A DNA stretch of 64,000 bases from Mesorhabditis belari (GCA_958450365.1 CAUEEP010000911.1:1-64000), one strand, 5' to 3'; positions 33,304 to 43,706 are shown, counted from the stretch's first letter. Notes: a model not told the origin generated them from the sequence alone. Translations and numbers: made by a program.

Positions 33304-33740
33304 CGGCGGCCCTTGGGGGCGGAGGGCGCGCCCAACCGCCTCGACCACGCCCGGACGTGGTCGAGGTGGTTGGCGTCTCGTCTACCGTCCCAGTATAAAT
33401 GTCGGTGGTGCTTCGAAGGGTACTAGAGTTGGTTCCGATCTTGCTTTGAAGGATTAAGATATTTGATCCCAGTATTGTTACAGGGGGTGCAGAAAGGGGC
33501 GCAGGAGGGGAGAGGAGAGGTGAGGAGAGGAGAGGAGAGGAGAGGAGAGGAGGGGAGAGAAGAGGAGTGAAGGGGAGGCACTACGGGCAACGTTCCTACC
33601 TTTGGCGGCCCTTGGGGGCGAGGGGGGGGCGCCCAACCGCCTCGACCACGCCTGGACGTGGTCGGGGTCCTGGAGGGGCGCAGGAGGGGGCGCAGGGGGA
33701 GGGAGAGGAGAGGAGGGAAGGGGAAGCACTACGAGTACGT
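33304..33740. repeat. GC-rich direct repeat with hairpins and a GGAGA tract
   Basis: A unit of about 64 bp starting GGCGGCCCTTGGGGGCG occurs at 33304 and 33604. Each copy holds CCTCGACCACG and CGTGGTCGAGG arms; the first is a perfect 11-bp stem at 33339-33366. Between them 33500-33560 is (GGAGA)n. The region is far more GC-rich than its surroundings. The long frames here are low-complexity artefacts. Confidence 0.7.
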
Positions 33741-33760
33741 TCCTGAGTAAAAATGCGATA

Positions 33761-34638
33761 ACGACAGATCAAAAATCTGAATCCTGTGAAATGTTGTGTG
33801 CACTCAAGCTAAGAAATTCGGAAAAAAAATAAAACAATTCTGAGCACTCACAAAAGAGGAATAAGCGCTCGAAGATTTGAGGGTCTGCGCGCTAACATGT
33901 GGGCAAATTATCGTAACCTAAAAGGGTCAAATCGCTGCGAAATTGCTGGACTGATTGGGCTTGAATCCAATTTATTTTGCTTTAATAATGAATACAATTA
34001 GATTTTTTTTATTTTATTAACTGATCATTTATCCTTTAAACAAAGCAATCTACTACAGAAGTGAAAACTTAACTTTTTTGTATCACTCACTGAAGGAATT
34101 ATCACAAAGTATTAAATTTGGAAAGAACTAAAAAAGTCTAGCGATTTCGCAACCATTTGATCCTTTTGGGTTACGATAATTTGCGCCAGATCCGCGATCC
34201 GCCAGATCCGCGATCCGCCAGATCCGCGATCCGCCAGATCCGCGATCCGCCAGATCCGCGATCCGCCAGATCCGCGATCCGCCAGATCCGCGATCCGCCA
34301 GATCCGCGATCCGCCAGATCCGCGATCCGCCAGATCCGCGATCCGCCAGATCCGCGATCCGCCAGATCCGCGATCCGCCAGATCCGCGATCCGCCAGATC
34401 CGCGATCCGCCAGATCCGCGATCCGCCAGATCCGCGATCCGCCAGATCCGCGATCCGCCAGATCCGCGATCCGCCAGATCCGCGATCCGCCAGATCCGCG
34501 ATCCGCCAGATCAGACCCTCAAATCTTCGGGCGCTTATTCCTCTTTTGTGAGTGCTCAGAATTTTTTTTATTTTTTGTGAATTTCTTAGCTGAAGTGCAC
34601 ACAACATTTGACAAGATTCAGATTTTTGATCTGTCGTT
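33761..34638. repeat. Foldback element with an internal 16-bp array
   Basis: 33761-33943 is the reverse complement of the outer parts of 34138-34638: ACGACAGATC, AGCACTCACAAAAGAGGAATA, AGATTTGAGGGTCTG and TAACCTAAAAGGGTCAAAT all recur inverted. The right arm alone has expanded a CCAGATCCGCGATCCG array. It sits inside the putative long intron of the coiled-coil gene. Confidence 0.75.
34186..34512 (+). repeat. Perfect 16-bp tandem array, about 20 copies
   Basis: CCAGATCCGCGATCCG is repeated twenty times without a visible mismatch, then a partial copy. Because 16 is not a multiple of 3, all frames on both strands stay open and give 16-residue periodic peptides, so the apparent 159- and 184-codon ORFs are artefacts. 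The purity implies very recent expansion. Confidence 0.9.
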
Positions 34639-34871
34639 ACAAGTTTTTGTACTTGTAGTGGGAGGGGAGGGGAAGGGGCCCTTTCACTTGAGAGATCAAA
34701 CTATGCGTTAGCTCCAAAACATCTAGCCAGAAAAACCCGTCTAACCGCTGGTAAACAATAAATGGAACAATAAACGGGAAAATAAATATTTATTTGAACT
34801 TTTTATACTTTAAAATCATCTTACTACTCACAAGAAACGTTTTTTTATACTTGTGACAAAAAAACAAAATT

Positions 34872-34955
34872 TGGCGGCAAGCAGAATTGAACCCGTAAGG
34901 AAAAAAACTGGATAGGTTTCAGAGTCTAGTGCACTATCCCCTAGACCACCGCCAA
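34872..34955 (-). repeat. tRNA-like (SINE-like) sequence with A and B boxes
   Basis: On the minus strand GGCGGTG and TGCCGCC can form a 7-bp acceptor-like stem. TGGTCTAGGGGA fits an A box and GGGTTCAATTC a B box, and a T7 run follows soon after the 3' side, as in pol III terminators. The anticodon and T stems are imperfect, so it is more likely a tRNA pseudogene or SINE head than a true tRNA gene. Confidence 0.45.
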
Positions 34956-35152
34956 TCGGTGGTAAGTTGAAAAAGTTCTTTAGTAAGTCTAGTTCTCTAG
35001 ACTAGTCTCTAGAGACTACTGCTTTTTTGATCGATTTTCGATTTTGTGCCCAATTTAAGTCAAATATGACGGAAATTTAAGCCTAGACGAAAATCGGTGA
35101 ACTTTTGATTCGCAAAGTGTCAAGTGCAGAGTTCTAGCTATTTTAGCGCCAG

Positions 35153-35314
35153 CTATTCACCCACCAATCCACTCTGTCGCAACGCGGTGATGCATTTCGA
35201 GTGCTCCAAGATCTGTGTCCTCAATCGCTCCAGCTCGTCCATTTTCTCTTGTGGGAACACGCGTTTCTCTCGTAAATGAGCGTTCTCTTTGGTCAACCGA
35301 TCATGCGAGTCACG
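35153..35314 (-). CDS. Coiled-coil gene, exon (RDSHDRLTKENAHL)
   Basis: A TTCTTCCAG acceptor is followed by phase-0 coding: RDSHDRLTKENAHLREKR, then ERLRTQILEHSKCITALRQS. Heptad-like Leu/Ile spacing suggests a coiled coil. The frame ends GLVGE and TAG at 35153. Alternatively it splices at GTGGGT after SGL (35165), keeping phase 0 and joining the exon at 32537-32701. The intron before it (35315-35355) is only 41 bp, a typical nematode size. Confidence 0.65.
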   Translation of the reverse strand, partial: RDSHDRLTKENAHLREKRVFPQEKMDELERLRTQILEHSKCITALRQSGLVGE

Positions 35315-35355
35315 CTGGAAGAAAAGTTAGAGTAAAAATCGATACTAACACTAAC

Positions 35356-35502
35356 AATGGTGATCAACGCGTCTTTCATCTCAGCCATCTCTTTTTCGAT
35401 TCTTTTTTGTTCATGCGAGAGGTTTTTGTTCCGTTCCGCCAACTTTCGATTCTGATCGCCGATCGGTTTTTGTGTTTTTTCCAATTCGACGATTTTCTTG
35501 TT
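35356..35502 (-). CDS. Coiled-coil gene, exon (NKKIVELEKTQKP)
   Basis: Exactly 49 codons, phase 0 at both ends, between a CTTTCAG acceptor and GTTAGTG donor. It encodes NKKIVELEKTQKPIGDQNRK then NKNLSHEQKRIEKEMAEMKD, rich in Glu, Lys and Gln as in coiled coils. Confidence 0.7.
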
Positions 35503-36447
35503 CTGAAAGACAAGGTTTTGATAGAGTTTAGAAAATTTTGTTTAGAAGTTTGGTTTAGAAGTTTGCAGGATTCAAAATCTGCACTGCACTAAACTGTAGG
35601 ATTCATAGAGCTGCAGCAAAGCAAAGCTAGACCAGCTTGATGCTTGAGCTTGATACAGACTTCTCACAGGTCTAATCAAGGACTGTTAAAAGCCAGATCA
35701 AAGCCTGATCTGTCCTAACCCAGAAAAATTGTCTTTGACAATGACAATCACAATGACAATCGCAAACACGACAATGTCGGAAGCGCAAAAGAATTTGGAA
35801 AAAAGAATTTTCAAGAGAAATTCGTTTTTGCATACGGGAAACTGATTAAAGTTAATAATTTTCTGAAAAATTTTACAACTTGGTTACTTTACGAGATTTT
35901 GGGGAGCTGTGCGTGCCAGATCGAACAAAAATGAAGCTTAAATATGTGAATAGTCGTCTTTGCTTTGTATCTAGTGTCCAACTCTGACCGACCCTGAACC
36001 CCAATTCTTCTTCAAATAAATGAAAATGTTTATTTTACGAGAGTTTTGCGTGATGTGACATCCAGATCTTAGAAAAATCATATAATTACAGCTTCTAGAT
36101 GTCTCAGGTCCAATCAATTCTTGGGTTAAGTGTCGGACTTGAATGCGGTTCTTTCAAAGCCCATCAAAATCGGATTTCTCTAGCTTTCTAGCTTGTATGC
36201 GTTCCAGATTGGTCAAAAATCAAAATTCCAGCTTTTTTAGTTAACTAGGTACTTATGAACGAGTACGCACTAAGTACGAGTACGCACTAAGTACGAGTAC
36301 GAGTACGCACTTTCATGGCGGTTTTCCGTCGACCAATTTAAGTCTCAGCTTTCTATTGGCAAGCTGACATTTCTAACTTAGAATTGAAAGGTTTTCGATG
36401 TTTAATATTGCAATGAGCAATGAAATCTCGTACTTAAAAGCGCTCAC
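35503..36447. other. Intron with motif copies
   Basis: Between two convincing exons. Motif copies at about 35906, 36053 and 36196 are 147 and 143 bp apart. GAGTACGCACTAAGTAC tandem words are at 36255-36310. Confidence 0.6.
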
Positions 36448-36570
36448 CAAATCCGCTTTGATATTGTTCATGTCAGAGTTGAGCGTCTCCGACAGTGCCA
36501 GCCTCTCCTCGATCTCTTCCATCCTCGTTTGCCATCGTTGTCTTTCTCTTTCGTGCTCGTCTTTCATCAT
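36448..36570 (-). CDS. Coiled-coil gene, exon (MMKDEHERERQRW)
   Basis: Exactly 41 codons, phase 0, bounded by GATTTTCAG and GTGAGC. It encodes MMKDEHERERQRWQTRMEEI then EERLALSETLNSDMNNIKAD. Highly charged and helical. Codon-level features and splice sites are better than anything else in the unique region. Confidence 0.7.
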
Positions 36571-37639
36571 CTGAAAATCATCGTATGCAAATTGGGATTT
36601 AGATTTAAAGCCATCAAATCACATTCTAGCTATCGCATCAATTATCCATTTCTTTGAGGAGCTTAAAGAAATGAGCCAAAGCCTAAGTTCGACTTTGAGC
36701 CCGTAACTCCGTCAATTTTTCTCATTTTCATAAAATCTCTTTTGCATTGGCTTTTCTGGAAGGCACAGGTCAATTTCTGCTTAAATTTTCAAGCTTTCAA
36801 GAAATTCGCATATCTGAATGGGATTCCCGGTGTAGCGCTGGCTCGTCGTTCGACGCAATTTCTCCGGTCGAGCGGTCATTTTTCAAAATTTTCGAAAAGC
36901 AATGATAAATCTGGAAAGCACAGGTGTATTTGAAAGGAAAAAAAAGATCAGAAGCATGAGATTTCCAGAAATTAAATTTCCAGAAAGAAATTCGCAATAT
37001 CGAGGGGAATTGATAAAATCTGGAGTACACTGGGATGGATTTTGAAAGGGAAAAAAGGTTTTTTCAGCAGCTTTTCAAGCGAAATTTATTGTTTAATTGA
37101 TTTAATTTGTTTATACAATTGGGGAAATTGGGGAAATTGATTAAATTGATTAAATTGATTAAATTGATTGATTAAATTGATTGATTAAAGATTGATTCAG
37201 AAATTGATTAAAGTTGATAGTTTTTTGAATAATTTCTGTTGAATTCTGTCAAAGTTTTGTCGAGAATTTACGGCTTTTATCTCGCACATCGTTTGTCCGC
37301 AAATGTGTTTACTTATCGTTAAGTTTTTGGGGGTTTTTTGGGGTTTTTTTTTTGTGGAGTTTTTTTGAGTCAAATGATTACTCATTGTCAGAACTTTTTT
37401 TAGGGAAATCGCGAAAAAATTATGGAAATTTTTTGGGTAAGAAGTTCCGACAAAAAGCGAGAGCAAAAAAAGAAGATTTTGTCTACGAAATCAATACGTT
37501 TTAACTTTATTATTAGCTAAAAGACAAGAGTATTACGGTAGTTTAATAAAGAAGTGAAGACTTTGGCAAGAAAAAGTAGTAAAAAAGTGATGGAGTTGGC
37601 AAGAAAAAGTAGTAATAAAGTGATGGAATTGGCAAGAAA

Positions 37640-37760
37640 AAGTAGATTTCCGAGAGTGAACCCGCAATCTTCTGCTTTCCCGGCAATTGCTCTAACCAGG
37701 GTCGAACCAGGAATGCAAAAACGAACGCTTAGCGGACTAACAAGGCACTTCTTTGTCGTA
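37640..37760 (-). repeat. tRNA-like dimer or SINE head
   Basis: On the minus strand one half has GTTAGTCCGCTAAGCG and GGTTCGACCC; the next has TGGTTAGAGCA and GCGGGTTCACTC. Both look like A-box/B-box pairs of tRNA genes. No clean cloverleaf forms, so a SINE or tRNA relic is the likely reading. Confidence 0.3.
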
Positions 37761-38689
37761 TGCGCCCGCAGAGGACGTACTTTGACGTACCTCGATGTAC
37801 ATCGACGTACTTTGACGTACTTTGTACTTCGACAAGCCTTGGAGAGCGAAAAAACGCCAGTTGATTCTAAATTCTTGCGTTTCTACGAAAACTATTGCCC
37901 GTTAGCAAAAACGGATTTCACCATTGTAATCAGCGGGTTTGCATGTTATTTCCAGGTTAAAATCCCACCGCCAGCTCTGATCATTCCCTTGTCAGCAATC
38001 CCATCCCTTACTACCTTACTACCAACACCTTACTCACCGACTCACCATCCTTTGCCTTCTTAACTCGCCAGGAGAAAGAGGGAAAGACAAGGAGAAAGAA
38101 GGGAGAAGGAAAGAGGGAAAGACAAGGTGAAAGAAGAAAGAAAGAAAGGGGGAAAGACAAGGAGAAAGAAGAAAGGAAGAAAGAAAGAAATACGCGGATC
38201 TTCAGAACCGTGGGCTCCGGGGCTACATTAAAATCAAACCTACTATATCAGTAATAAAGAAGTGAAGGAATTGGCAAGAAAAAGTCGATTTTCGGAAACC
38301 GAACCGTTGAACCGTCGACCTAAGATCGGAAAACATGTGTAAAAGCGAAATTTGCGTATACTAGAACTACTGGATATCAAGAAAAGTGAAAAATGGAATT
38401 GGCTGTAAAATCAGTGCAACAATTGACAAGTGAAAAGTGCTCGGGAAATGGATGAGTTAAATATGGAAATTCTCCCCATGGAGCGGATATGATTTGATCT
38501 CTCTTTTCAAAAGAGAATATGAAAAGATTGACCTAAATGCGGTGCGTCTTTAGAATAGATTTGACAATGATTGAAGTCACCGGGGGATTTCGAGAAGGGA
38601 AAGGAGCGGAAAGGTGAAAGTTTATCAGCTCAGGCTTTCACCTGTGGATCGTAAATTTGCATATATGATGGTAAAAGCCATTTCTAACT

Positions 38690-39140
38690 TCTTTAGATCG
38701 GAAAGCAGCTTAATGGCCCTTGTGACATCCATAATTGATAATTTTCTGGAAAACGGCACTGTAAGTAGCACATGCACGTAGCTGTTATGTCAAAGTAGCG
38801 CTTTTTGGGTTGAAAAGTGGCTCCCGTCATTTAAAAGTGACTTCTTTAGGTCGGAAAGCAGCTTAATGGCCCTTGTGACATCCATAATTGATAATTTTCT
38901 GGAAAACGGGATTGTAAGTAGCATATGCACGTAGCTGTTATGTCAAAGTAGCGCTTTTTGGGTTGAAAAGTGGCTCCGGTCATTTAAAAGTGACTTCTTT
39001 ACGTCGGAAAGCAGCTTAATGGCCCTTGTGACATCCATAATTGTTAATTTTCTGGAAAACGGGATTGTAAGTAGCTGCTATGTTTAAGTATGTCTAAGTA
39101 TAGCTAGTATCCGCGTAGCTGTTAGGTCAAAGTAACGCTT
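38690..39140 (+). repeat. 153-bp tandem repeat, 3 copies
   Basis: The unit is GGAAAGCAGCTTAATGGCCC, TTGTGACATCCATAATTG and GCACGTAGCTGTTATGTCAA. Motif starts are at 38721, 38874 and 39027, then 39172 in the following diverged unit (153, 153 and 145 bp). Confidence 0.8.
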
Positions 39141-39246
39141 TTTTTGGATTAAAAAGTGTCTCAATAGCTCTCGTGACATCCAGATTCGATGATTTCGCAA
39201 AGAAATTTGGTAATAGGGCTAATTTTTGCTAAAAAATTCCATCAAC

Positions 39247-39273
39247 CTCCTCAAAGTCCTCCAGAGTCGCCTC
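39247..39273 (-). CDS. Coiled-coil gene, short exon (EATLEDFEE)
   Basis: Nine codons in phase 0 from a GTGCCAG acceptor to a GAG/GTTGAT donor; a better TTTCAG lies 8 bases upstream but gives a poor frame. If the donor is not used, the frame reads VDGIF and stops at 39229, ending the gene here. The surrounding 170 bp is duplicated at 32380-32560. Confidence 0.4.
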
Positions 39274-39420
39274 CTGGCACACTGAAATGGGTAATGCCAG
39301 AAACTGGCTCTGCCAGAAACTGACTCTGCCAGAAAGCGCGCGTTTACGAGCGAACATGAAGTACCGGCCGAATTTTATCGATTTTTCGTATAAGTTGGTT
39401 GGAAAACGGATAAAACTCAC

Positions 39421-39484
39421 ATAAATAGTGCCTCCAAAAGCTCGTGGCGGTGTTGGGGTTAGCATTCGGCTGGTTGTCGCAGAT
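39421..39484 (-). CDS. Coiled-coil gene, exon (SATTSRMLTPTPP)
   Basis: A CTCTCCAG acceptor and GTGAGTTTT donor bound 64 bases. With two bases from the previous exon it reads R then SATTSRMLTPTPPRAFGGTI and Y. Ser/Thr/Pro-rich and disordered, typical of a head domain before a rod. Confidence 0.6.
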
Positions 39485-39552
39485 CTGGAGAGGAATTTTT
39501 GGATGTAAATATGTCAAAAAAAAAACGTCAAAACAATCCGTTTTCAACTCAC

Positions 39553-39606
39553 CGATGCAACGGCGAATCCAAAGTGCTAGCCTTGGGCTCAAATGGAGAG
39601 AATGGT
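39553..39606 (-). CDS. Coiled-coil gene, exon (PFSPFEPKASTL)
   Basis: A TTTACAG acceptor and GTGAGTTG donor bound 54 bases encoding PFSPFEPKASTLDSPLH, with split Arg codons at both ends. Phases match the exons on either side. Confidence 0.6.
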
Positions 39607-39894
39607 CTGTAAATTTTGGATGCTTTTTGTTTTTCGTATTTTTTGAGCTCTAGAGTTTCTCTAAATTTTCTAGAGTCAGTTTCTCTAAATCGTGCCTTCT
39701 CTTTCTCTTTCTACCGTAATCTTGTCTCTATTTTTCTATCATTTTTTTGGTTTAATTCTATGCGGGGTTTACGAAGAAGATCGAAAGATATAAAAAGTGG
39801 ATAGATTGGAGAAAAAGTAGAGACAAGATTCTGGTAGAAAGAGAAAAAAGGGGTTTAGGGAAACAGGTACGGTGCTTACTGGATAAAATGGCAA

Positions 39895-40300
39895 ATTTTG
39901 AATTTCTGAACTTGAGAACAACCCTAGTGCCTTCCAGAATAGCTAAAACACCGTTTATTGACTATTTGGATTATGGTAGAAAGCGAAAAGAGCACGGTTT
40001 AGAAAACGGGTACAGTGCTGTTCAATCAAAATGACAAATTTGAATTTCTGAACTTGAGAACAACCCTAGTGCCTTCCAGAATAGCCAAAACACCGTTTAT
40101 TGACTAGTTTGGATTACGGTAGAAAGCGAAAAGAGCACGGTTTAGAAAACGGGTACAGTGCTGCTGGATCAAAATGACAAATTTGAATTTCTGAACTGAG
40201 AACAATCCTAGTGACTTCCAGAATAGCCAAAATACCGTTTATTGACTAATTTGGATTACGGTAGAAAGCGAAAAGAGCACGGTAGGAAACGAAAAGTAGG
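39895..40300 (+). repeat. 142-bp tandem repeat in an intron, 3 copies
   Basis: Units carry CCTAGTGCCTTCCAGAATAG at 39923, 40066 and 40207, then ACCGTTTATTGACTA and GATTACGGTAGAAAGCGAAA. Steps are 141-143 bp. The array lies within the 735-bp intron between exons at 39553 and 40345. It resembles the 6350-6640 units, which share CCAAAAAACCGTTT and GATTACGGTAG. Confidence 0.8.
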
Positions 40301-40344
40301 AAACGAGTACAGTTTTAGGAAACCAATCAAACTCTAATTTCTAC

Positions 40345-40409
40345 CTTGACGAGTTCATCGATGAGGCGATTGATCTCGCGTCCATCGATTGACCTTGCTG
40401 CTGTTGATC
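40345..40409 (-). CDS. Coiled-coil gene, exon (DQQQQGQSMDARS)
   Basis: A CTTACAG acceptor and GTAGAAAT donor bound 65 bases. In the frame that fits both neighbours it encodes DQQQQGQSMDARSIASSMNS and S. Another open frame (STAARSIDGREINRLIDELV) is also attractive but does not match the next exon's phase. Confidence 0.5.
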
Positions 40410-41190
40410 CTGTAAGTCGAAATTTTCAATTTCTGAAAATTTGACTAGCCTTCTTGCGTAGTGAACGAAAGCCACTACTTCGAAAAACCTAAAATAAAAT
40501 TTTTTTTATTAAAATGGCAAAATTGTAAGTACTGATATCCATAATTGATCAGAAAGAGTTCAATTTTTCGAAATCGATAAAATTGGAGAAGTTAAGCTCA
40601 TGAACTCATTTGGTGCTATCCAGCATTGCTCGAAAAGTGCTAGGTGTTGGGGAATTGTTTGATTTTTAGCGAGAATGAGGTCCATAATTGGTCTAAAGGT
40701 GACCGGTTTTCGGAAAACTATACATTTGGAAGAGTTTAGGCTTAGAACTCGTAAAATGCTATCCAGGATCGATGAAAAACAGATAAATTCTTGAAAATCT
40801 GTAAACTTCCAAATGCTAAGATCACAAAGTCGAAACCTTTCATTCACATGGTCTAAAGAAGAAAGAAAAGGCATGGTTTTGAATGGGGTGACAAATGGGA
40901 TTGCAAAAAAGAATGTCAAAACAGAATGGAGAAAAGGAAGGAAAAAAAAGATTGGCGCCAGTTTTTGTGGCCAAAAGAACGATGGAATGGAAAGAAAGAG
41001 AGCGGGTCATCATACACTCGAATATCAACTATCGAGGTCAATCATAGCTAGGGATTAGCAATTAGCATGTCAAAGGTAAGACTAGAGGATATTGGTGGAA
41101 TCGATGGGTTATTTGCGTGGTTTAAAACCCAGGTCAGACAAGAAGCAGATCCTAGCCTGGCATACAAAAACGAAGCTAGTTATAAGCTGG
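40410..41190. other. Intron or intergenic DNA with motif copies
   Basis: GTGCTATCCAGCATTGCTCG at 40612 and ATGCTATCCAGGATCGATG at 40756 are 144 bp apart. Two GTCCATAATTG(A/G)TC words at about 40540 and 40682 are 142 bp apart. No exon seen. Confidence 0.5.
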
Positions 41191-41195
41191 CTGGA

Positions 41196-41662
41196 CCTGG
41201 TCCAAGCTCCAGACCTGGCCCAGGCCCCAGACCAAGCTCCAGACCTGACCCAAGCTCCAGACCTGACCCAAGCTCTAGACCAAGCTCCAGACCTGGCTCA
41301 ACCTCCAGACCAAGCTCCAGACTTGACCCAAGCTCCAGACCTGACCCAAGCTCCAGACCTGACGCAAGCTCCAGACCTAGCCCAAGCTCCAGACCTGACC
41401 CAAGCTCCAGACCTGACCCAAGCTCCAGACCTGACCCAAGCTCCAGACCTGGCCCAGGCTCCAGCTCCAGAACTGACCCAAGCTCCAGACCAAGCTCCAG
41501 ACCTGGCTCAAGCTCCAGACCAAGCTCCAGACCTGACCCAAGCTCCAGACCTGACCCAAGCTCCAGACCTGACCCAAGCTCCAGACCTGACCCAAGCTCC
41601 AGACCTAGCCCAAGCTCCAGACCTGGCTCAAGCTCCAGACCAAGCTCCAGACCTGACCCAAG
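41196..41662 (+). repeat. 18-bp minisatellite, AGCTCCAGACCTGACCCA
   Basis: About 25 units of 18 bp mixed with 12-bp AGCTCCAGACCA variants. Units are multiples of 3, so three frames stay open and code for (DPSSRP)n, (QAPDLT)n and, on the other strand, (GQVWSL)n. The surrounding sequence has no splice or coding support, so I treat it as non-coding despite a 233-codon frame from 41067. Confidence 0.8.
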
Positions 41663-43272
41663 CTCTAGGTCAGATTGGAACCGTGTTCACTTGGTACTAA
41701 CAACTAAATCCAGATCTTTTCTGAGCTGGTTTTACTCTAGAACAAGTTTAGGTCTGGCATGGTCCTGACTGCTGGCCAGACTCTAGAGACTCAGCGTGGC
41801 AAATTTCATTGGTTAAGCTTAAAGTTAACTTAAAGAATTACCTAAATCTTACTCTTAAAGCTTAAATTCATCAAAAAAAAGCTATAAAACTGATTACAGT
41901 CTGAAAATGAACTAAAAAAAGTTTGAATAATGTTGCGTGCCAAGGGTTTTTTTGAGCACATCTTCCAAGCCTTTAATAAAAATCTTAAAAGCATTCTACA
42001 ATTTGTATAAAAAAATTCTCGATAGAAAATTATCGCAATTTTCATAATAAAAAGGAATAAAATCGGTTCGCGAAGTTACAGCCAAGATATAGCCGAAAAA
42101 CTATGCGATAAATTGCGGTGCTTGCCGCTTGCCTTGTGCTTGCCTTATAAACCCAGCTCAAAGCCTTTTTCAAGAGCCTAGATAAAACCAAAAACCGTGG
42201 CCAGTCAAGAAATGCCAAACTATTGACTGAATCTTGCAAATGGTTGTAGGAAAAGGTTGCGAAAATCAAGAAAAACTGTTTCCAAATAAAAATAGCTCAA
42301 AAACGCGCGTGATGCGACAACCAGATGGTGGCTTGGCTAAAACCCAAAAATTTGCGATATGATTGATGGAGAAAAGGGAGACCAAGACCCAGAAAAAAGA
42401 AAAAGAAGAACAAAAAGGCCCGATGTTCTGTGGATGGAGTGATTGAAAGCGAAAGGAGGGGTCAATGGGTCATTTGAGAACAACGAAACGACGATTAAGT
42501 GATCAAGCTCCTAAAAAAAGGAAGAAATAAAGTTCTGAATCGTTCGATCTGGAGCACACACTACTCAATTTTATCAAGAAATTATGAAAATCATCGGAAA
42601 ACTAGACTTGGTCCTGATGAAATGAAACCCCAACCCATTCTGTATCCAAAAAACCCCAAAATAAAAATTTGTACACTTTCTATTCGATCTGGATAGCATA
42701 GTGCTGAAATTCAGCAAAAAAAATGGAGAAGTTAGATTTTTTTGGTTGTTTTGGATGGCACCCACGTCAAAACTGGGTAGGGTACAAAACTGGTTTACAA
42801 AAAAATTGTTTAATAAGCTGGATCTCCAAAAATCTCCCCTTTCTGTCATCCAGATATGATTTTTCGGCGAAAAGTTTGTGGATCGGCGGGCACCAAAGTG
42901 TAAATTTCTTTGCGATCTCATTTCCTTTTCCCCTTTTTCTCTTTCAGTCGATCTCTTTATTGACTACCAATCGGCCAGGGTGTGTGGGAAAGCAGAAAAG
43001 GGATAAGGAATAAGAATAAGAAAAGAAAAATGGGCAAGGATGGGATTTTTTGAAGGACTTCAATTTAGAGGATCTGGGTTTTGATCTGAAAAATAAAAGC
43101 AGAGAAGAAGGAAAGAAGGGGACGACCGAACAACTACCCCCGCCACCCAAGAATCGCCACCCAAGAAATTGAAACTGACTAATTTCAAAATACTGCAAAA
43201 GCTTTTTTTGAACAAAATCCTGGACAGCACGAGAGCCATCAAGCGAGAACAGGCGTTCTCAAATTTTCCCAG
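41663..43272. other. Non-coding DNA with motif copies
   Basis: Inverted motif copies CGATCTGGAGCACAC at 42546 and CGATCTGGATAGCATAG at 42686 are 140 bp apart. Others are near 42751, 42843 (forward) and 43218. No exon with both splice sites is evident. Confidence 0.45.
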
Positions 43273-43455
43273 ACTCGACTAGTGCAAGTCCGCGGAAGAT
43301 TTATGACCACTCATCTCAAGCTTTCGAAAAAGAACACCCAGCCGCTAATGGACGATTTGGTGATCATGGATCTCACAACACAAAAAGAGGGAACAAGTTT
43401 TGTGGGGCGAAGAGATTTTCGAAAAAGTGATGAATGGAACCATTCTTCAGAGTGA
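43273..43455 (+). CDS. Candidate terminal exon, plus strand
   Basis: An AAATTTTCCCAG acceptor is followed by 60 codons (TRLVQVRGRFMTTHLKLSKK, then PLMDDLVIMDL and GRRDFRKSDEWNHSSE) and a TGA. A second frame (STSASPRKIYDHSSQAFEKE) is equally open, so the frame is not certain. No upstream exon was found. Confidence 0.25.
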   Translation, partial: TRLVQVRGRFMTTHLKLSKKNTQPLMDDLVIMDLTTQKEGTSFVGRRDFRKSDEWNHSSE

Positions 43456-43628
43456 AAATGTTAAATCTAAATTTTGGAAAATTCCAAAATCATTGCCAGA
43501 CCAAAACCAGAATCCAAAATCATTGTCAAAGTGCTAAAAAGTAAAAATTATCTATCAATGCTATCCATAGCTTCTAAAAAATGTCTCGGTTGACTGAATA
43601 TTCGATTCTTTGTCCCCCGATCACTCAC

Positions 43629-43706
43629 CATCGCAAATCGGTGAGTCAAGCGGTGGTAGCCGTTCGCCCCGTTGGCTGCACTCGTTTCAATAACGCTTCC
43701 AGTCAT
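43629..43706 (-). CDS. Probable first coding exon of the coiled-coil gene
   Basis: ATG then TGSVIETSAANGANGYHRLT and HRFAM, ending at a strong GTGAGTG donor in phase 0. GGTCATAG before the ATG could be a trans-splice site. Phase 0 fits the exon at 40409. Joining all exons on this strand to 32537 gives about 290 aa: a disordered Ser/Pro-rich head, then about 140 residues of coiled coil and a basic-acidic tail. The family was not recognised; a cytoskeletal or centrosomal scaffold is a guess. It could instead be the start of a different gene. Confidence 0.45.

Larger units (their letters stand above)
36571..39246. other. Long intron or intergenic region with repeats
   Basis: It holds inverted motif copies at 36755, 36909 and 37018, TTAAATTGAT repeats at 37105-37195, two direct copies of GGCAAGAAAAAGTAGT at 37560-37640, a tRNA-like patch at 37640-37760 and purine-rich GGAGAAAGA repeats at 38060-38190. 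A 153-bp triplicate lies at 38690-39140. A minus-strand frame near 36800-36870 (MTARPEKLRRTTSQRYTGNP) looks coding but lacks a donor site. Confidence 0.45.

Noticed and set aside
34157..34711. 184- and 159-codon ORFs on both strands
   Set aside because: They are produced by the 16-bp array; all frames are open because the unit lacks stop words, and flanks show no coding pattern.
36797..36870. MTARPEKLRRTTSQRYTGNP frame as an exon
   Set aside because: Coding-like composition, but no GT donor follows in the right place; kept only as a note.
37554..38063. 169-codon ORF
   Set aside because: It crosses direct repeats, a tRNA-like patch on the other strand and GTACTTTGAC repeats; composition is not protein-like.
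41067..41768. 233-codon Ser/Arg/Pro repeat ORF
   Set aside because: It comes from an 18-bp minisatellite; two other frames are equally open, with no splice sites or conserved flanks.
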